A DNA stretch of 64,000 bases, taken from NCBI RefSeq assembly GCF_001262505.1, contig NZ_KQ410723.1, positions 434,001-498,000 of the forward strand, in the 5' to 3' direction. This stretch comes from Shinella sp. SUS2. GTDB lineage: Bacteria > Pseudomonadota > Alphaproteobacteria > Rhizobiales > Rhizobiaceae. Of this stretch, positions 8,069-17,383 are shown one piece after another. Each line of letters opens with the position of its first letter. Positions within the stretch are counted from its first letter, which is position 1. The position numbers were made by a program, and so were the translations under genes. The notes below the pieces were generated by a model. That model saw only the letters and a list, made by a program, of their open reading frames with translations, was not told the DNA's origin and searched no databases.

Positions 8069-9371
8069 TGCGGGTCAGGATATCCGGCGACGGCAGGGGT
8101 GCATCCGGTGCGATCCGGTAGAGCCCGGCAAGGCGCGCCACGCCATGCGCAGCGCTCTCCGCATCCGACGCATGCACGCGGCCGATCTCCTCGCCCTTCT
8201 CCACCTTCGTGCCGAGCGGCAGCAGCCGGTCGAAACCGACGCGATGGTCGATCCCTTCGTCCGGGCGGCTGCGCCCGCCGCCGAGCTCGATGACGGCAAG
8301 GCCGACGCCGCGTGTGTCGCAGGCCGCAAGATAGCCGGATTGCCGGGCGAGGACCGGCCGTGTGACCGGGGCCGGCACAAGATAGGCCTCCGGCCGCTCC
8401 ATGAGGTCGGCCGGGCCGCCGAGCGCCTGCACCATGCGCCCGAACACCTCGGCCGCCGCGCCGCCGGCTAGAGCCGCGGCAGCCCGGCCTTCGGCCGCGG
8501 CGATATCCTGTTCCAGCCCCGACAGAACCAGCATTTCCGCCGCGAAGGCGAGCACGATGCGTTCGAGCCGCGTCCCGGCCTTCCCACCCTTCAGGAAGGC
8601 GATGCAGTTGGCGATCTCGATGGCATTGCCGGCGGCATCCGCGAGCGGCTGGTTCATGTCCGTAATGAGGGCGGCGGTCGTGACTCCGGCCCCGTTCGCG
8701 ACCGCGACCAGCGAGCGCGCCAGCGCCTCCGCCTCGCCCGTATCCGCCATGAAGGCGCCGTTGCCGACCTTCACGTCGAGCACCAGCGACTGGAGGCCGG
8801 CGGCGAGTTTCTTCGACAGGATGGAGGCCGTGATCAGCGGTACCGAATCGACCGTCGCGGTGACGTCGCGGATGGCATAGAGGCGCTTGTCGGCCGGCGC
8901 GAGATCGGCTGTCTGGCCGATGATGGCGCAGCCGACCTCCCGGACCGTGCGGCGGAAGCGGTCGGCGGAGGGCATGATCGTATAGCCGGGGATCGCTTCC
9001 AGCTTGTCGAGCGTGCCGCCGGTATGGCCGAGCCCGCGACCGGAAATCATCGGCACGGCAAGCCCGCACGCGGCAGCGATCGGCGCCAGCATGAGGGAGA
9101 CATTGTCGCCCACCCCGCCGGTCGAATGTTTGTCGGCGACCGGCCGGTCGATATCCGACCAGTCGAGCACATCGCCCGAATCGCGCATGGCGAGCGTCAG
9201 CGCCACGGTCTCCTCACGCGCCATGCCGTTGAACCAGACCGCCATGGCGAAGGCCGCCACCTGCCCTTCCGAGACGCTGCCATCCGTGAGGCCGGCGATG
9301 AAGCGGGCGAGCTCCTCCGCGGTGAGAACCTCGCCGTTCCGCTTGCGGCGGATCGTCTCCTGCGGGAGCAT
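8058..9371 (-). CDS. deoA: Thymidine phosphorylase
   Basis: Converts thymidine or deoxyuridine plus phosphate to base and deoxyribose-1-phosphate. 437 aa from the ATG at 9369-9371 (E. coli DeoA is about 440). Seen are the N-terminal MLPQETIRRKRNGEVLTAEEL, the phosphate-binding ADKHSTGGVGD and SGRGLGHTGGTLDKLEAI. It starts 1 nt after the deoC stop, so it is the last gene of a tightly packed cdd-PNP-deoC-deoA block whose product feeds DeoB and then DeoC. Confidence 0.97.
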   Translation of the reverse strand: MLPQETIRRKRNGEVLTAEELARFIAGLTDGSVSEGQVAAFAMAVWFNGMAREETVALTLAMRDSGDVLDWSDIDRPVADKHSTGGVGDNVSLMLAPIAAACGLAVPMISGRGLGHTGGTLDKLEAIPGYTIMPSADRFRRTVREVGCAIIGQTADLAPADKRLYAIRDVTATVDSVPLITASILSKKLAAGLQSLVLDVKVGNGAFMADTGEAEALARSLVAVANGAGVTTAALITDMNQPLADAAGNAIEIANCIAFLKGGKAGTRLERIVLAFAAEMLVLSGLEQDIAAAEGRAAAALAGGAAAEVFGRMVQALGGPADLMERPEAYLVPAPVTRPVLARQSGYLAACDTRGVGLAVIELGGGRSRPDEGIDHRVGFDRLLPLGTKVEKGEEIGRVHASDAESAAHGVARLAGLYRIAPDAPLPSPDILTRISG

Positions 9372-9372
9372 G

Positions 9373-10149
9373 CTAGTAGCTCGCGGGCGGCGGGGGCGGT
9401 GCGGACTGCCCGCCGAGCACGGAGAGGATGTCGCCGAGAAGGCCGGAGGCGCCGAAGCGGAAGGTTTGCGGTGTCGCCCAGTCCGCGCCGAGGATCGAGG
9501 CGGCGAGCGCGAGATATGCGTCGGCATCCGCAACGGTGCGCACGCCGCCCGCCGGCTTGAAGCCGGCCGGCTTGCCGCTGTCCTTTATCGCCGTCAGCAT
9601 GATTTCGGCGGCCGGCAGTGTCGCGTTGACGGAGACCTTGCCGGTCGATGTCTTGATGAAATCGCTGCCGGCGGCAATGGCAAGGTCCGACGCCTTGCGG
9701 ATGAGCGCCGCATCCTTGATCTCGCCGGTTTCCAGGATCGTCTTGAGGCGCACCGGCGGCGTGCAGACGGCCTTGATCGCCGTCACCATCTCGCTCACCG
9801 CCGCCTCGTTGCCTGAAAGGAAGGCGCGGTAGGGGATGACAAGGTCGATCTCGTCGGCGCCATCAGCGATCGCCTGTTTCGTCTCCGCCAGCACGTCGGC
9901 AACAGCAAGGTCGCCGGAGGGGAAGTTGACGACGGTCGCGATCTTCACCGCATGGCCCGCGCCGAGGATGCCCCGTGCCTGCGCCACGAACCGCGGCCAG
10001 ATGCAGATTGCGGCCGTGTTTCCAAAGCGCGTCTGCGCCTGGGCGCAGAGCTTGTCTATGGCGGCGGCATCGCAGGTGTCGCTGAGGTCCGTCAGGTCGA
10101 GCAGCGAGAGCGCCTTTTGCGCAGTGGCCTTGATGCTGTCTTCATGCAT
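9373..10149 (-). CDS. deoC: Deoxyribose-phosphate aldolase
   Basis: Class I aldolase splitting deoxyribose-5-phosphate to acetaldehyde and glyceraldehyde-3-phosphate. 258 aa from the ATG at 10147-10149; a GTG five codons upstream is an alternative. The Schiff-base lysine is in DFIKTSTGK (Lys166) and the second conserved lysine in GFKPAGGVRT (Lys198). The start overlaps the end of the purine-nucleoside phosphorylase gene by 8 bases. The C terminus ends in a run of prolines (APPPPPASY), an unremarkable low-complexity tail. Confidence 0.97.
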   Translation of the reverse strand: MHEDSIKATAQKALSLLDLTDLSDTCDAAAIDKLCAQAQTRFGNTAAICIWPRFVAQARGILGAGHAVKIATVVNFPSGDLAVADVLAETKQAIADGADEIDLVIPYRAFLSGNEAAVSEMVTAIKAVCTPPVRLKTILETGEIKDAALIRKASDLAIAAGSDFIKTSTGKVSVNATLPAAEIMLTAIKDSGKPAGFKPAGGVRTVADADAYLALAASILGADWATPQTFRFGASGLLGDILSVLGGQSAPPPPPASY

Positions 10150-10954
10150 GGTCTTCGTCTCCACCCGCGATCATTTCGGCAAGGATCGCGGCAAGCCGCT
10201 TCCCGCCGACCGGGGCCATGTCCTTGGTTTCGTGGTGGCTGAGCTCGCCGCCCGTCATGCCGGCACCGAAATTGGTGATGACCGAGGCGGCGGCGACGTC
10301 AAGGCCAAGATGGCGGGCGATCAATACTTCCGGCACAGTCGACATGCCAACGGCATCAGCACCGAGGACGCGCGCCATGCGGATCTCCGCCGGCGTTTCG
10401 AAATTCGGGCCGGAGAACCACATGTAGACGCCTGACGACAGCGGGATCCCCAGTTTCCCGGCCGCCCTCTCCATGCGCGCGGCAAGCGCCGTGTCATAGG
10501 CATTGGTCATGCCGACGAAGCGATCGTCGCTGTCGATGCCGATCAGCGGATTGGCGCCGGAAAAATTGATGTGGTCGGAAATCCGCATCACCGAGCCGGG
10601 CGGCATGTCCTCACGCAGCGAGCCTGCCGAATTGGTGAGAATCAGCGACGTGACGCCGAGCCCCTTCAGCACCTCGATGGGCGGGCGCATGGCGTTGGCA
10701 TCGCCACGCTCGTAATAGTGCACGCGGCCGGAGAGCATGATGACCGGCACCGCGCCGAGCGTGCCGATGACCATTTCGCCGGCATGGCCGGAAACGGAAC
10801 TGACGGGAAAGCTCGGCAGGTCCGAGTACGCGATGCGCAGGGGGTTCTCGACTGCTTCGACGAGCGATCCGAGGCCGGAGCCGAGCACGATGCCGTAACG
10901 CGGCAGCACGCCGCCGAGGCGGGCGCGCAGCAGTTCCGTGGTTTCGGCGCTCAT
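10142..10954 (-). CDS. Purine-nucleoside phosphorylase (trimeric, PNP/MTAP family)
   Basis: Cleaves (deoxy)inosine and (deoxy)guanosine with phosphate, 270 aa. Family motifs: YGIVLGSGLGSLVEAV (phosphate loop), SVSGHAGEMVIG, SGRVHYYERGD, LTNSAGSL and the purine-site region SGPNFETPAEIRMAR...VGMSTVPE. This is the low-molecular-mass trimer type rather than hexameric DeoD. Its start overlaps the cdd stop by 4 bases. It should act on the inosine made by Add. Confidence 0.94.
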   Translation of the reverse strand: MSAETTELLRARLGGVLPRYGIVLGSGLGSLVEAVENPLRIAYSDLPSFPVSSVSGHAGEMVIGTLGAVPVIMLSGRVHYYERGDANAMRPPIEVLKGLGVTSLILTNSAGSLREDMPPGSVMRISDHINFSGANPLIGIDSDDRFVGMTNAYDTALAARMERAAGKLGIPLSSGVYMWFSGPNFETPAEIRMARVLGADAVGMSTVPEVLIARHLGLDVAAASVITNFGAGMTGGELSHHETKDMAPVGGKRLAAILAEMIAGGDEDHA

Positions 10955-11343
10955 CCGATTACATCCGTCGCAAAGCTGTGCGGCAGAAGCTCGTCCATGG
11001 TCATGGTCTTCTTCACACCCGCCTCGTCACAGAGATAGATCGGTGTCCTGGCGGTGGCGAACTCCGCGATCTTCTGCCGGCAGCCGCCACAGGGCGGGCA
11101 GAGCGGCAGCTTTTCGGCGATGACGGCCATTTCGACGATCTTCTTGTTGCCGGCCATGATCATGTGGCTGATCGCGGTCGGCTCGGCGCACCACCCCTGG
11201 GGGAAGGAAAGGTTCTCGATATTGGCGCCGGCGTAGATCTTTCCGTCCTCGGCGCGGATCGCCGCGCCGACGGGGAATTTCGAATAGGGCGCATGGGCGA
11301 AGGCCATCGCGGCGCGCGCCGCCTCGAAGAGGTCGTGGGACAT
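10951..11343 (-). CDS. cdd: Cytidine deaminase
   Basis: Deaminates (deoxy)cytidine to (deoxy)uridine, 130 aa, the length of the tetrameric class. Zinc ligands and catalytic Glu are visible: WCAEPTA (Cys52-Ala-Glu54) and LCPPCGGCRQ (Cys85, Cys88). AAGGAG lies 10-15 nt upstream of the ATG. It follows the importer permease gene with a gap of 3 bp, so uptake and salvage are co-transcribed. Confidence 0.97.
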   Translation of the reverse strand: MSHDLFEAARAAMAFAHAPYSKFPVGAAIRAEDGKIYAGANIENLSFPQGWCAEPTAISHMIMAGNKKIVEMAVIAEKLPLCPPCGGCRQKIAEFATARTPIYLCDEAGVKKTMTMDELLPHSFATDVIG

Positions 11344-11346
11344 TTT

Positions 11347-12318
11347 TTATCGCTCCTTGACGTAGGGCACCCCGCCGGCCTTCGGCGGAATGGCCTTGCC
11401 GATGAAGCCTGCGAGCAGGATCACGGTCAGGATATAGGGCAGCGCCTGCATGAACTGTACCGGCACCTTGCCGATCAGCGGGAAGGCATAGCCCTGGTAG
11501 CGGATGGCGAAGGCATCCAGAAAACCGAAGAGCAAGCAGGCGAAGAGGATGCTCTTCGGCCGCCACTTGGCGAAGATGAGGGCGGCAAGCGCGATATAGC
11601 CCTTGCCCGCCGTCATGCCCTTGGTGAAGCCGGCATTGGCGGAAAGCGAGAGATAGGCCCCGGCGATGCCGCACAGGATGCCGCAGCAGATGACGGCACG
11701 GTAGCGCAGCCAGATCACCGAGATGCCGGCCGTATCGACCGCACCCGGGTTTTCGCCGACAGCGCGAAGGCGAAGGCCGAAGCGCGTGCGGTAAAGGATC
11801 CACCAGCTGGCCGGCACCATCAGGAAGGCGAAATAGGTCAGCGGCGAATGGCCGGAAAGCAGGCCCGAATAGATCTGCCCGAGGACCGGCACGTCGCGCA
11901 CCGCATCCGCGAAGGGCAGCGTGATCCGCCCGAAGCGCCCGTCCTCCGTCAAAGCCGGCGTACGCCCGCCCTGGCGGAACCAGGCTTCGCCGAGGATGAC
12001 TGTGGAGCCGGCGACGACGAAATTGATCGCGACGCCCGAGACGATCTGGCTGCCACGCTGGGTGATCGAGGCATAGCCATGGACCAGCGAGAGCAGCACG
12101 GAGACGAGCACGGCGGCAAGAAGCCCCATCGTCACGGACTGCGTGATGTAGGCAACGGAGCCCGCCGCGAAGGCGGCGCCCAGCATCTTGCCTTCGAGGC
12201 CGATGTCGAAGATGCCCGCCCGTTCGGTGAAAAGACCGGCAAGCGCGGCAAGGATCAGTGGCGTGGAGACGCGGACGGTCGACTGGGCCAGCTCGATGAA
12301 GACCTGAAAGAAATCCAT
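11347..12318 (-). CDS. Nucleoside ABC importer permease 2 (YufQ/NupQ-like)
   Basis: 323 aa BPD_transp_2-family inner-membrane permease with about 8-9 hydrophobic segments. It carries the family signature LAGLFTERAGIFDIGLEGKML near the start and GENPGAVDTAGISVIW in the coupling region. It forms a heterodimer with the product of the adjacent 377-aa permease gene. Context (BMP binding protein, double ATPase, cdd, PNP, deoA) points to purine/pyrimidine nucleosides rather than sugars. Confidence 0.93.
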   Translation of the reverse strand: MDFFQVFIELAQSTVRVSTPLILAALAGLFTERAGIFDIGLEGKMLGAAFAAGSVAYITQSVTMGLLAAVLVSVLLSLVHGYASITQRGSQIVSGVAINFVVAGSTVILGEAWFRQGGRTPALTEDGRFGRITLPFADAVRDVPVLGQIYSGLLSGHSPLTYFAFLMVPASWWILYRTRFGLRLRAVGENPGAVDTAGISVIWLRYRAVICCGILCGIAGAYLSLSANAGFTKGMTAGKGYIALAALIFAKWRPKSILFACLLFGFLDAFAIRYQGYAFPLIGKVPVQFMQALPYILTVILLAGFIGKAIPPKAGGVPYVKER

Positions 12319-12321
12319 GGC

Positions 12322-13455
12322 TCAGGCTCCCTTGGTGGCGGCGACGTCGCGGGTCTTCGGCGAGAGCCCGAGGACGATGCGCGCGATGGCGGGACGGAAC
12401 ATGTGCTCGAGCGCGCCGGCGAAGAGGATGACGAGACCCTGGATGATGACGATCATGTCGCGCGAGATGGAGGGCATCTCGAAGGAGATTTCCGCCCCGC
12501 CCTGGTAGAGCATGCCGAAGAGCAGCGCGGCGGGAATGATGCCTGCCGGATGGGACCGGCCCATCAGCGCCACCGCGATGCCGACGAAGCCCGCGCCCTG
12601 CACGAAGTCGAGCTGCATGCGGAACTGCTCGCCCATGATCGGGTTCAGTGCCATCATGCCGGCAAGCCCGCCCGAGATCATCATGGTGATGACGATGATC
12701 TTCGCCTCCTTGATGCCGGCATAGCGCGCGGCGGCGGGGCTGTGGCCCATCGTGCGCATCTCGTAGCCGAGCTTCGTGCGCCAGATCAGCACCCAGACGC
12801 CGAAGGCCGCAAGAAGCGCCAGCAGGAAGGAAATGTTGAACGGCGCCGTGCCGACGGAAAGGCCGAAGATCGACATCAGCCAGTCGAGCTTGGGCAGCTG
12901 GCCGCCGGCATCGAAGGTGCGGGTTTCCAGCGACATCGAGCCGAGCGGCTTGAACACCTTGTTGAGCAGGTAGTTCATCAGGCTGGCGGCGATGAAATTG
13001 AACATGATCGTCGTGATGACGATATGGCTGCCGCGCTTGGCCAGCAGCCAGCCGGGGATCAGCGCCCAGAGCGCGCCGAAGAAGGCGGCGCCGAGGATGG
13101 CGATCGGGAAGACGAGATACCAGGGCAGCGTCTGGTCGAAGGACAGGCAGGCGAGCGCCACACCGATGCCGCCGATATAGGCCTGCCCTTCGCCGCCGAT
13201 GTTGAACAGGCCGCAATGGAAGGCGACGGCCACGGCAAGGCCGGTGAAGATGAAGGTCGTGGTATAATAGAGTGTGAAGCCGATGTATTCGCCGCGGCCA
13301 AAGGCGCCATTGATCATGTGGTAGGCGGCTTCCAGCGGGCTTTCGCCGACGATGAGAACGACGAGGCCGGAAATCAGGAAGGCGACGGCGAGGTTGACGA
13401 GCGGGATCAGGCCATATTCGGCCCAGGCCGGCAGTTTCGCATGAGGAACACTCAT
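12322..13455 (-). CDS. Nucleoside ABC importer permease 1 (YufP/NupP-like)
   Basis: 377 aa membrane permease of the branched/sugar-type family, with an early helix (LIPLVNLAVAFLISGLVVLIVG) and the NIGGEGQAYIGGIG motif typical of nucleoside permeases. MGHSPAAARYAGIKEAKIIV is the coupling segment that meets the ATPase. The start overlaps the end of the ATPase gene by 4 bases and the next permease follows after 3 bp, so all are in one operon. Confidence 0.93.
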   Translation of the reverse strand: MSVPHAKLPAWAEYGLIPLVNLAVAFLISGLVVLIVGESPLEAAYHMINGAFGRGEYIGFTLYYTTTFIFTGLAVAVAFHCGLFNIGGEGQAYIGGIGVALACLSFDQTLPWYLVFPIAILGAAFFGALWALIPGWLLAKRGSHIVITTIMFNFIAASLMNYLLNKVFKPLGSMSLETRTFDAGGQLPKLDWLMSIFGLSVGTAPFNISFLLALLAAFGVWVLIWRTKLGYEMRTMGHSPAAARYAGIKEAKIIVITMMISGGLAGMMALNPIMGEQFRMQLDFVQGAGFVGIAVALMGRSHPAGIIPAALLFGMLYQGGAEISFEMPSISRDMIVIIQGLVILFAGALEHMFRPAIARIVLGLSPKTRDVAATKGA

Positions 13456-14987
13456 TCCGCGGCCTCCTTCCGGCCTTCCACCCCGGCCATCAGCAGGCCA
13501 AGCTCTCCTTCGGTGGCATCCGGCGTACGCTCGCCGACGACACGACCGGCGAACATGACCAGGATACGGTCGGACAAGGCACGGATCTCGTCGAGCTCGA
13601 CCGAGACGAGCAGCACTGCCTTGCCTTGGTCACGCATCTCGATGATACGCTTGTGAATGAACTCGATGGCCCCAACATCGACGCCGCGCGTCGGCTGGCC
13701 GATGACCAGCACGTCCGGTCCGCGCTCCATCTCGCGCGCCAGCACGATCTTCTGCTGGTTACCACCGGAGAAATTGGCAGTCTTCAGCCGCGGGTTCGGC
13801 GGGCGGATGTCGTAGGCGGCAATCTTCTCCTCCGCATCGGCGCGGATGGCGTCGATGTCGAGCAGCATGCCCTTCCGGTATTTCGGATCGTCGTGATAGC
13901 CGAGGATGGCGTTTTCACTTTCCTCGAACTTCAGGACCAGGCCGACATGGTGCCGGTCTTCAGGCACATGGGCGAGACCGCGCTTGCGCAGGTCTGCCGG
14001 GTCGGCATGGCCGGTGACGTCGATGGGGCTGCCCTTGAGCAGCACGGTGCCAGATTTGGCGCGGCGGATGCCGGAGATCGCCTCCAGCAGTTCCGACTGG
14101 CCGTTGCCGGCAACACCGGCGATACCGACGATCTCGCCGGCGCGGATGTCGAAGGAGACGTCATCGACCATCGTCACGCCCCGGCTGTCGCGCACGGTGA
14201 GGTTCTTCACCGAAAGCTTGACGTCGGCAGGCTTCGCCTCGCCCTTTTCGACGCGCAGCAGCACGCGGCGGCCGACCATCAGCTCGGCCAGCTCCTCCAC
14301 CGAGGTATCCTTCGTCATGCGTGTCGCCACCATCTCGCCGCGGCGCATGACGGAGACCTCGTCGGTGATCGCCATGATCTCGCGCAGCTTGTGCGTGATG
14401 AGCAGCACCGTCTTGCCCTCGGCCTTCAGCTGCTCGAGGATGCGGAAGAGGTGATCGGCTTCCGCCGGCGTCAGAACGCCCGTCGGCTCGTCGAGGATGA
14501 GGATGTCGGCCCTGCGGTAGAGCGCTTTGAGGATTTCCACGCGCTGCTGGATACCGACGGGCAACTCCTCGATGACGGCATCCGGATCGACCTCCAGCGC
14601 ATATTCCTTTTCCAGCCGCTTCAGCTCGGCACGGGCCTTGGTGATGCCGGCATTGAGGATCTGGCTCTCTTCCGCGCCGAGCATGATGTTTTCCAGCACG
14701 GTGAAATTCTCGACCAGCATGAAATGCTGGTGCACCATGCCGATGCCGGCGGCGATCGCCGCATTCGGGTCACGGATACTGACCTTGCGGCCACCGACCA
14801 GGATGTCGCCATGGTCGGCCTGGTAGAAGCCGTAGAGGATCGACATGAGGGTGGATTTTCCGGCACCGTTTTCACCGATAATGCCGTGAATGGTACCCTT
14901 GCGGACCTTCAGGTTGATGTTCCGGTTGGCGTGGACGAGGCCGAAGCTCTTGTCGATGCCCTGCAGTTCGATTGCCAATTCGCTCAT
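13452..14987 (-). CDS. Nucleoside ABC importer double ATPase (YufO/NupO-like)
   Basis: 511 aa with two fused ATPase domains. The N domain has Walker A GENGAGKST (residues 38-46), a Q-loop and Walker B ILILDEPTGVLTPAE. The C domain (from ~residue 255) has the degenerate Walker A GVAGNGQSELLEAISG and signature NFSGGNQQKIVLAREM. That asymmetry is standard for sugar/nucleoside double ATPases. It precedes its two permeases; the binding-protein gene is 450 bp further upstream, beyond slyX. Confidence 0.94.
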   Translation of the reverse strand: MSELAIELQGIDKSFGLVHANRNINLKVRKGTIHGIIGENGAGKSTLMSILYGFYQADHGDILVGGRKVSIRDPNAAIAAGIGMVHQHFMLVENFTVLENIMLGAEESQILNAGITKARAELKRLEKEYALEVDPDAVIEELPVGIQQRVEILKALYRRADILILDEPTGVLTPAEADHLFRILEQLKAEGKTVLLITHKLREIMAITDEVSVMRRGEMVATRMTKDTSVEELAELMVGRRVLLRVEKGEAKPADVKLSVKNLTVRDSRGVTMVDDVSFDIRAGEIVGIAGVAGNGQSELLEAISGIRRAKSGTVLLKGSPIDVTGHADPADLRKRGLAHVPEDRHHVGLVLKFEESENAILGYHDDPKYRKGMLLDIDAIRADAEEKIAAYDIRPPNPRLKTANFSGGNQQKIVLAREMERGPDVLVIGQPTRGVDVGAIEFIHKRIIEMRDQGKAVLLVSVELDEIRALSDRILVMFAGRVVGERTPDATEGELGLLMAGVEGRKEAAE

Positions 14988-15142
14988 GACGATCCACTCT
15001 TACGGGGATTTGAGGCCAACGGGCCTTTCGGCCGATCGGTCTTAGTCTTGTTGCTTCCGCCGTGCTTGTCCAGCCTGATTGCGGGTTGATGCGGCCCTCG
15101 CTATAGCTCGTGCCGCCGGCAGCGAGCGACGAGGACCGCCCC

Positions 15143-15376
15143 ATGACACCGCCTGAGATCACGCCCGACCTTCCCGAAGATGACCGCATCGCCCGCCTGG
15201 AAGAGCATATCGCCCACCAGGCGAAAACGATCGAGGAGCTTTCCGACCAGCTCGCCGAACAATGGCGCGTGATCGAACAGCTGCGGTCGAAGCTCGACCG
15301 GCTGACGGAGCGGTTCCTCGTGCTGGAAGAGGGCTCTCTCGATGCCCCGGCCATCACCCGCCCGCCGCATTATTGA
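15143..15376 (+). CDS. slyX: SlyX family protein
   Basis: Small coiled-coil protein of unknown function, 77 aa from the ATG at 15143; GAGGA lies 8-12 nt upstream. An in-frame GTG at 15110 is a weaker alternative. The heptad-rich stretch RIARLEEHIAHQAKTIEELSDQLAEQWRVIEQLRSKLDRL and the C terminus PPHY are the SlyX hallmarks. It lies on the opposite strand between the ATPase and binding-protein genes of the nucleoside importer, so readthrough of the importer transcript would be antisense to it. Confidence 0.88.
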   Translation: MTPPEITPDLPEDDRIARLEEHIAHQAKTIEELSDQLAEQWRVIEQLRSKLDRLTERFLVLEEGSLDAPAITRPPHY

Positions 15377-15399
15377 GATCCAGGACGGGGAGACGGAAT

Positions 15400-15429
15400 C
15401 GGCCCGTCCGCCTTCCGGCAAACGGGCCG
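15400..15429. terminator. Hairpin between slyX and the binding-protein gene
   Basis: Stem CGGCCCGT / ACGGGCCG (8 bp) with a 14-nt loop, in the 63-bp gap between the convergent ends of slyX and the BMP gene. No U-tract follows on either side, so it may be a weak bidirectional terminator or an mRNA-stabilising hairpin. Confidence 0.4.
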
Positions 15430-15439
15430 TCACTGCCGC

Positions 15440-16432
15440 TTAGTAGGGGCAGGTCTCGTCCGACATGTAGTCGTGCGGCTTCACCGTACCGGCGATGATA
15501 TCGGCGCGCGCCTTGTCGACGGCGGCCTTCATTTCCGGGGTGATGAGCGGCGCATTGTTCTCGTCCATGGCGACGTCGACGCCATTTTCCTTGAGGCCGA
15601 GCACGTTGACGCCAGGCTTGAACGTGTCGTTCTTGGCGGTGATGAAGGCGTCATAGACGGCCACGTCCACACGCTTGACCATCGAGGTCAGAACCTTGCC
15701 CGGATGCAGGCCGTTCTGGTTAGAATCGACGCCGATGCCGAGCTTGCCGGCATCGACTGCCGCCTGGAGAACGCCCACGCCCGTGCCGCCGGCCGCATGG
15801 TAGACCACGTCGGAGCCCTGGTCGAACTGGGACTTGGCGATTTCACCGCCCTTGACCGGGTCGTTCCAGGCATCCGGCGTCGTGCCCGTATAGGCTTCAA
15901 GCACCTTCATGTCCGGGCCGAGCGACTTGGCGCCGCCGATGTAACCGCAGGCAAACTTGTGGATGAGCGGGATATCCATGCCGCCGACGAACGAGACGGT
16001 CTTCGTCTTGGACGCCATGCCGGCGAGGATGCCGGCGAGCCAGCCGCCTTCCTCTTCCTTGAAGACGACCGAGCGGACGTTCGGCTTGTCCACGACCATG
16101 TCGATGATGGCGAACTTGGTGTCCGGATATTCGGCAGCGACCTTCTCGAGCTGGGCCGCCCAGGAGAAGCCCGCCATGACGATCGGGTTGTTGCCGTCGC
16201 TGGCGAAGCGGCGGAGCGCCTGCTCACGCTGCGCGTCATTGGCGATTTCGAAGTCGCGATATTCGATGCCGGTCTCGGCCTTGAACTTTTCCGCGCCGTT
16301 ATAGGCTGCCTCGTTGAACGACTTGTCGAACTTGCCGCCGAGGTCGTAGATGATCGCCGGCTTGATGTCCGCGGCAAGCGCGCTTGCCGACATGGCGGCC
16401 GTGGCAAGAAGAGTGAGAAGGGTTTTTTTCAT
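15440..16432 (-). CDS. BMP-family nucleoside-binding lipoprotein-like receptor
   Basis: Periplasmic substrate-binding protein of the nucleoside importer, 330 aa from the ATG at 16430-16432. It has a signal peptide MKKTLLTLLATAAMSASALA without a lipobox. The BMP/PnrA domain is clear: AIIYDLGGKFDKSFNEAAYNG, the ligand-site region GFSWAAQLEKVA, SFVGGMDIPLIHKFACGYIGG and VVYHAAGGTGVGVLQAA. It is transcribed in the same direction as the ATPase and permeases but separated from them by slyX. Confidence 0.94.
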   Translation of the reverse strand: MKKTLLTLLATAAMSASALAADIKPAIIYDLGGKFDKSFNEAAYNGAEKFKAETGIEYRDFEIANDAQREQALRRFASDGNNPIVMAGFSWAAQLEKVAAEYPDTKFAIIDMVVDKPNVRSVVFKEEEGGWLAGILAGMASKTKTVSFVGGMDIPLIHKFACGYIGGAKSLGPDMKVLEAYTGTTPDAWNDPVKGGEIAKSQFDQGSDVVYHAAGGTGVGVLQAAVDAGKLGIGVDSNQNGLHPGKVLTSMVKRVDVAVYDAFITAKNDTFKPGVNVLGLKENGVDVAMDENNAPLITPEMKAAVDKARADIIAGTVKPHDYMSDETCPY

Positions 16433-16594
16433 TGTGCAGCCCTGTTCGCTATTGATCTTATAGGGACCTTCCGCGTGGGCGCCCGAAAGGCGCGCAACGG
16501 AGCCACCGACCCGTTCCCTTGGGTCAGGCTGGCGGCATCCTTGCATGGCTCAAGGAAAAATTCACCAGAAATTTTTCAACTGGTAAAAAATAGA

Positions 16595-16623
16595 AGCCGC
16601 CACGAAAGTCTTTTCGCAGCGGC
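16595..16623 (-). terminator. Terminator after msrA
   Basis: Two-part stem AGCCGC / GCGGCT enclosing CGAAA / TTTCG. On the minus strand it is followed by TTCTATTTTTTACC. It lies 28 nt past the msrA stop. Confidence 0.75.
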
Positions 16624-16650
16624 TCGCATGTTTCTGAAAATTTTACGAAA

Positions 16651-17301
16651 TCAGCCGATGGCGCAGGAGACGCCCGTGCCCCGCAGGCCGCAATAGCCGC
16701 CCGGGTTCTTGGCAAGATATTGCTGGTGCACATCCTCGGCAAAGTAGAACGGCCCTGCCTCGGCGATCTCCGTGGTGATCTTGTCCGTGCGCCCGGCCGC
16801 GATCAGCGCCGCCTGGTAGACGTCGCGTGCGCGGCGCGCGATCGCAAGGTCCGCCGGGTCGTCGAGATAGATCGCCGAGCGATAGGTCGTGCCGATATCG
16901 TTGCCCTGCCGCATGCCCTGCGTCGGGTCATGAGCCTCGAAGAACGCCTTCAGCAGCGTCTCGAGGCCCACCACCGCCGGATCATAGACCACCCGCACGA
17001 CCTCGGTATGGCCGGTCAGGCCCGTCGTCGTCTCGTGGTAGGTCGGGTTGGGCGTGAGACCGCCGGAATAGCCTGCCGCCGTCACATGAACGCCCGGGAT
17101 CTTCCAGAGCAGCCGCTCGGCACCCCAGAAGCACCCCATGCCAAGCAGCACGGTCTTGAAACCATCGGGATAAGGCCCCTTCAGCGGACGCCCGCTCACG
17201 AAGTGGGTCTCGGATGTGGGAATGGGCTCGGCGCGCCCGGGCAGAGCCGCGCCGGGGGCGGGCATGACGGTCTTCTTGTTGAACATGTCGATCAGGAACA
17301 T
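16651..17301 (-). CDS. msrA: Peptide-methionine (S)-S-oxide reductase
   Basis: Repairs methionine S-sulfoxide in proteins, 216 aa. The catalytic motif is GMGCFWGAE with Cys57. Downstream family motifs are [16 protein letters not shown] and AEDYHQQYL (here [21 protein letters not shown]), with Cys near the C terminus as likely resolving residues (GYCG and GVSCAIG). It is a lone gene upstream of a strong terminator, with no partner msrB in view. Confidence 0.96.
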   Translation of the reverse strand: MFLIDMFNKKTVMPAPGAALPGRAEPIPTSETHFVSGRPLKGPYPDGFKTVLLGMGCFWGAERLLWKIPGVHVTAAGYSGGLTPNPTYHETTTGLTGHTEVVRVVYDPAVVGLETLLKAFFEAHDPTQGMRQGNDIGTTYRSAIYLDDPADLAIARRARDVYQAALIAAGRTDKITTEIAEAGPFYFAEDVHQQYLAKNPGGYCGLRGTGVSCAIG

Positions 17302-17383
17302 TTTTGGCCTCCTGGCCGGTTGGGCGATTCCAGCAACGGTGCCCGGCGGCCTGCCTGGCGAGAATTGCGTGAAAAGGCATCTT

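Noticed and set aside
10978-13656. 892-codon plus-strand frame across cdd and the nucleoside permeases
   Set aside because: Fully antisense to well-supported membrane and cdd genes; highly charged repetitive translation.
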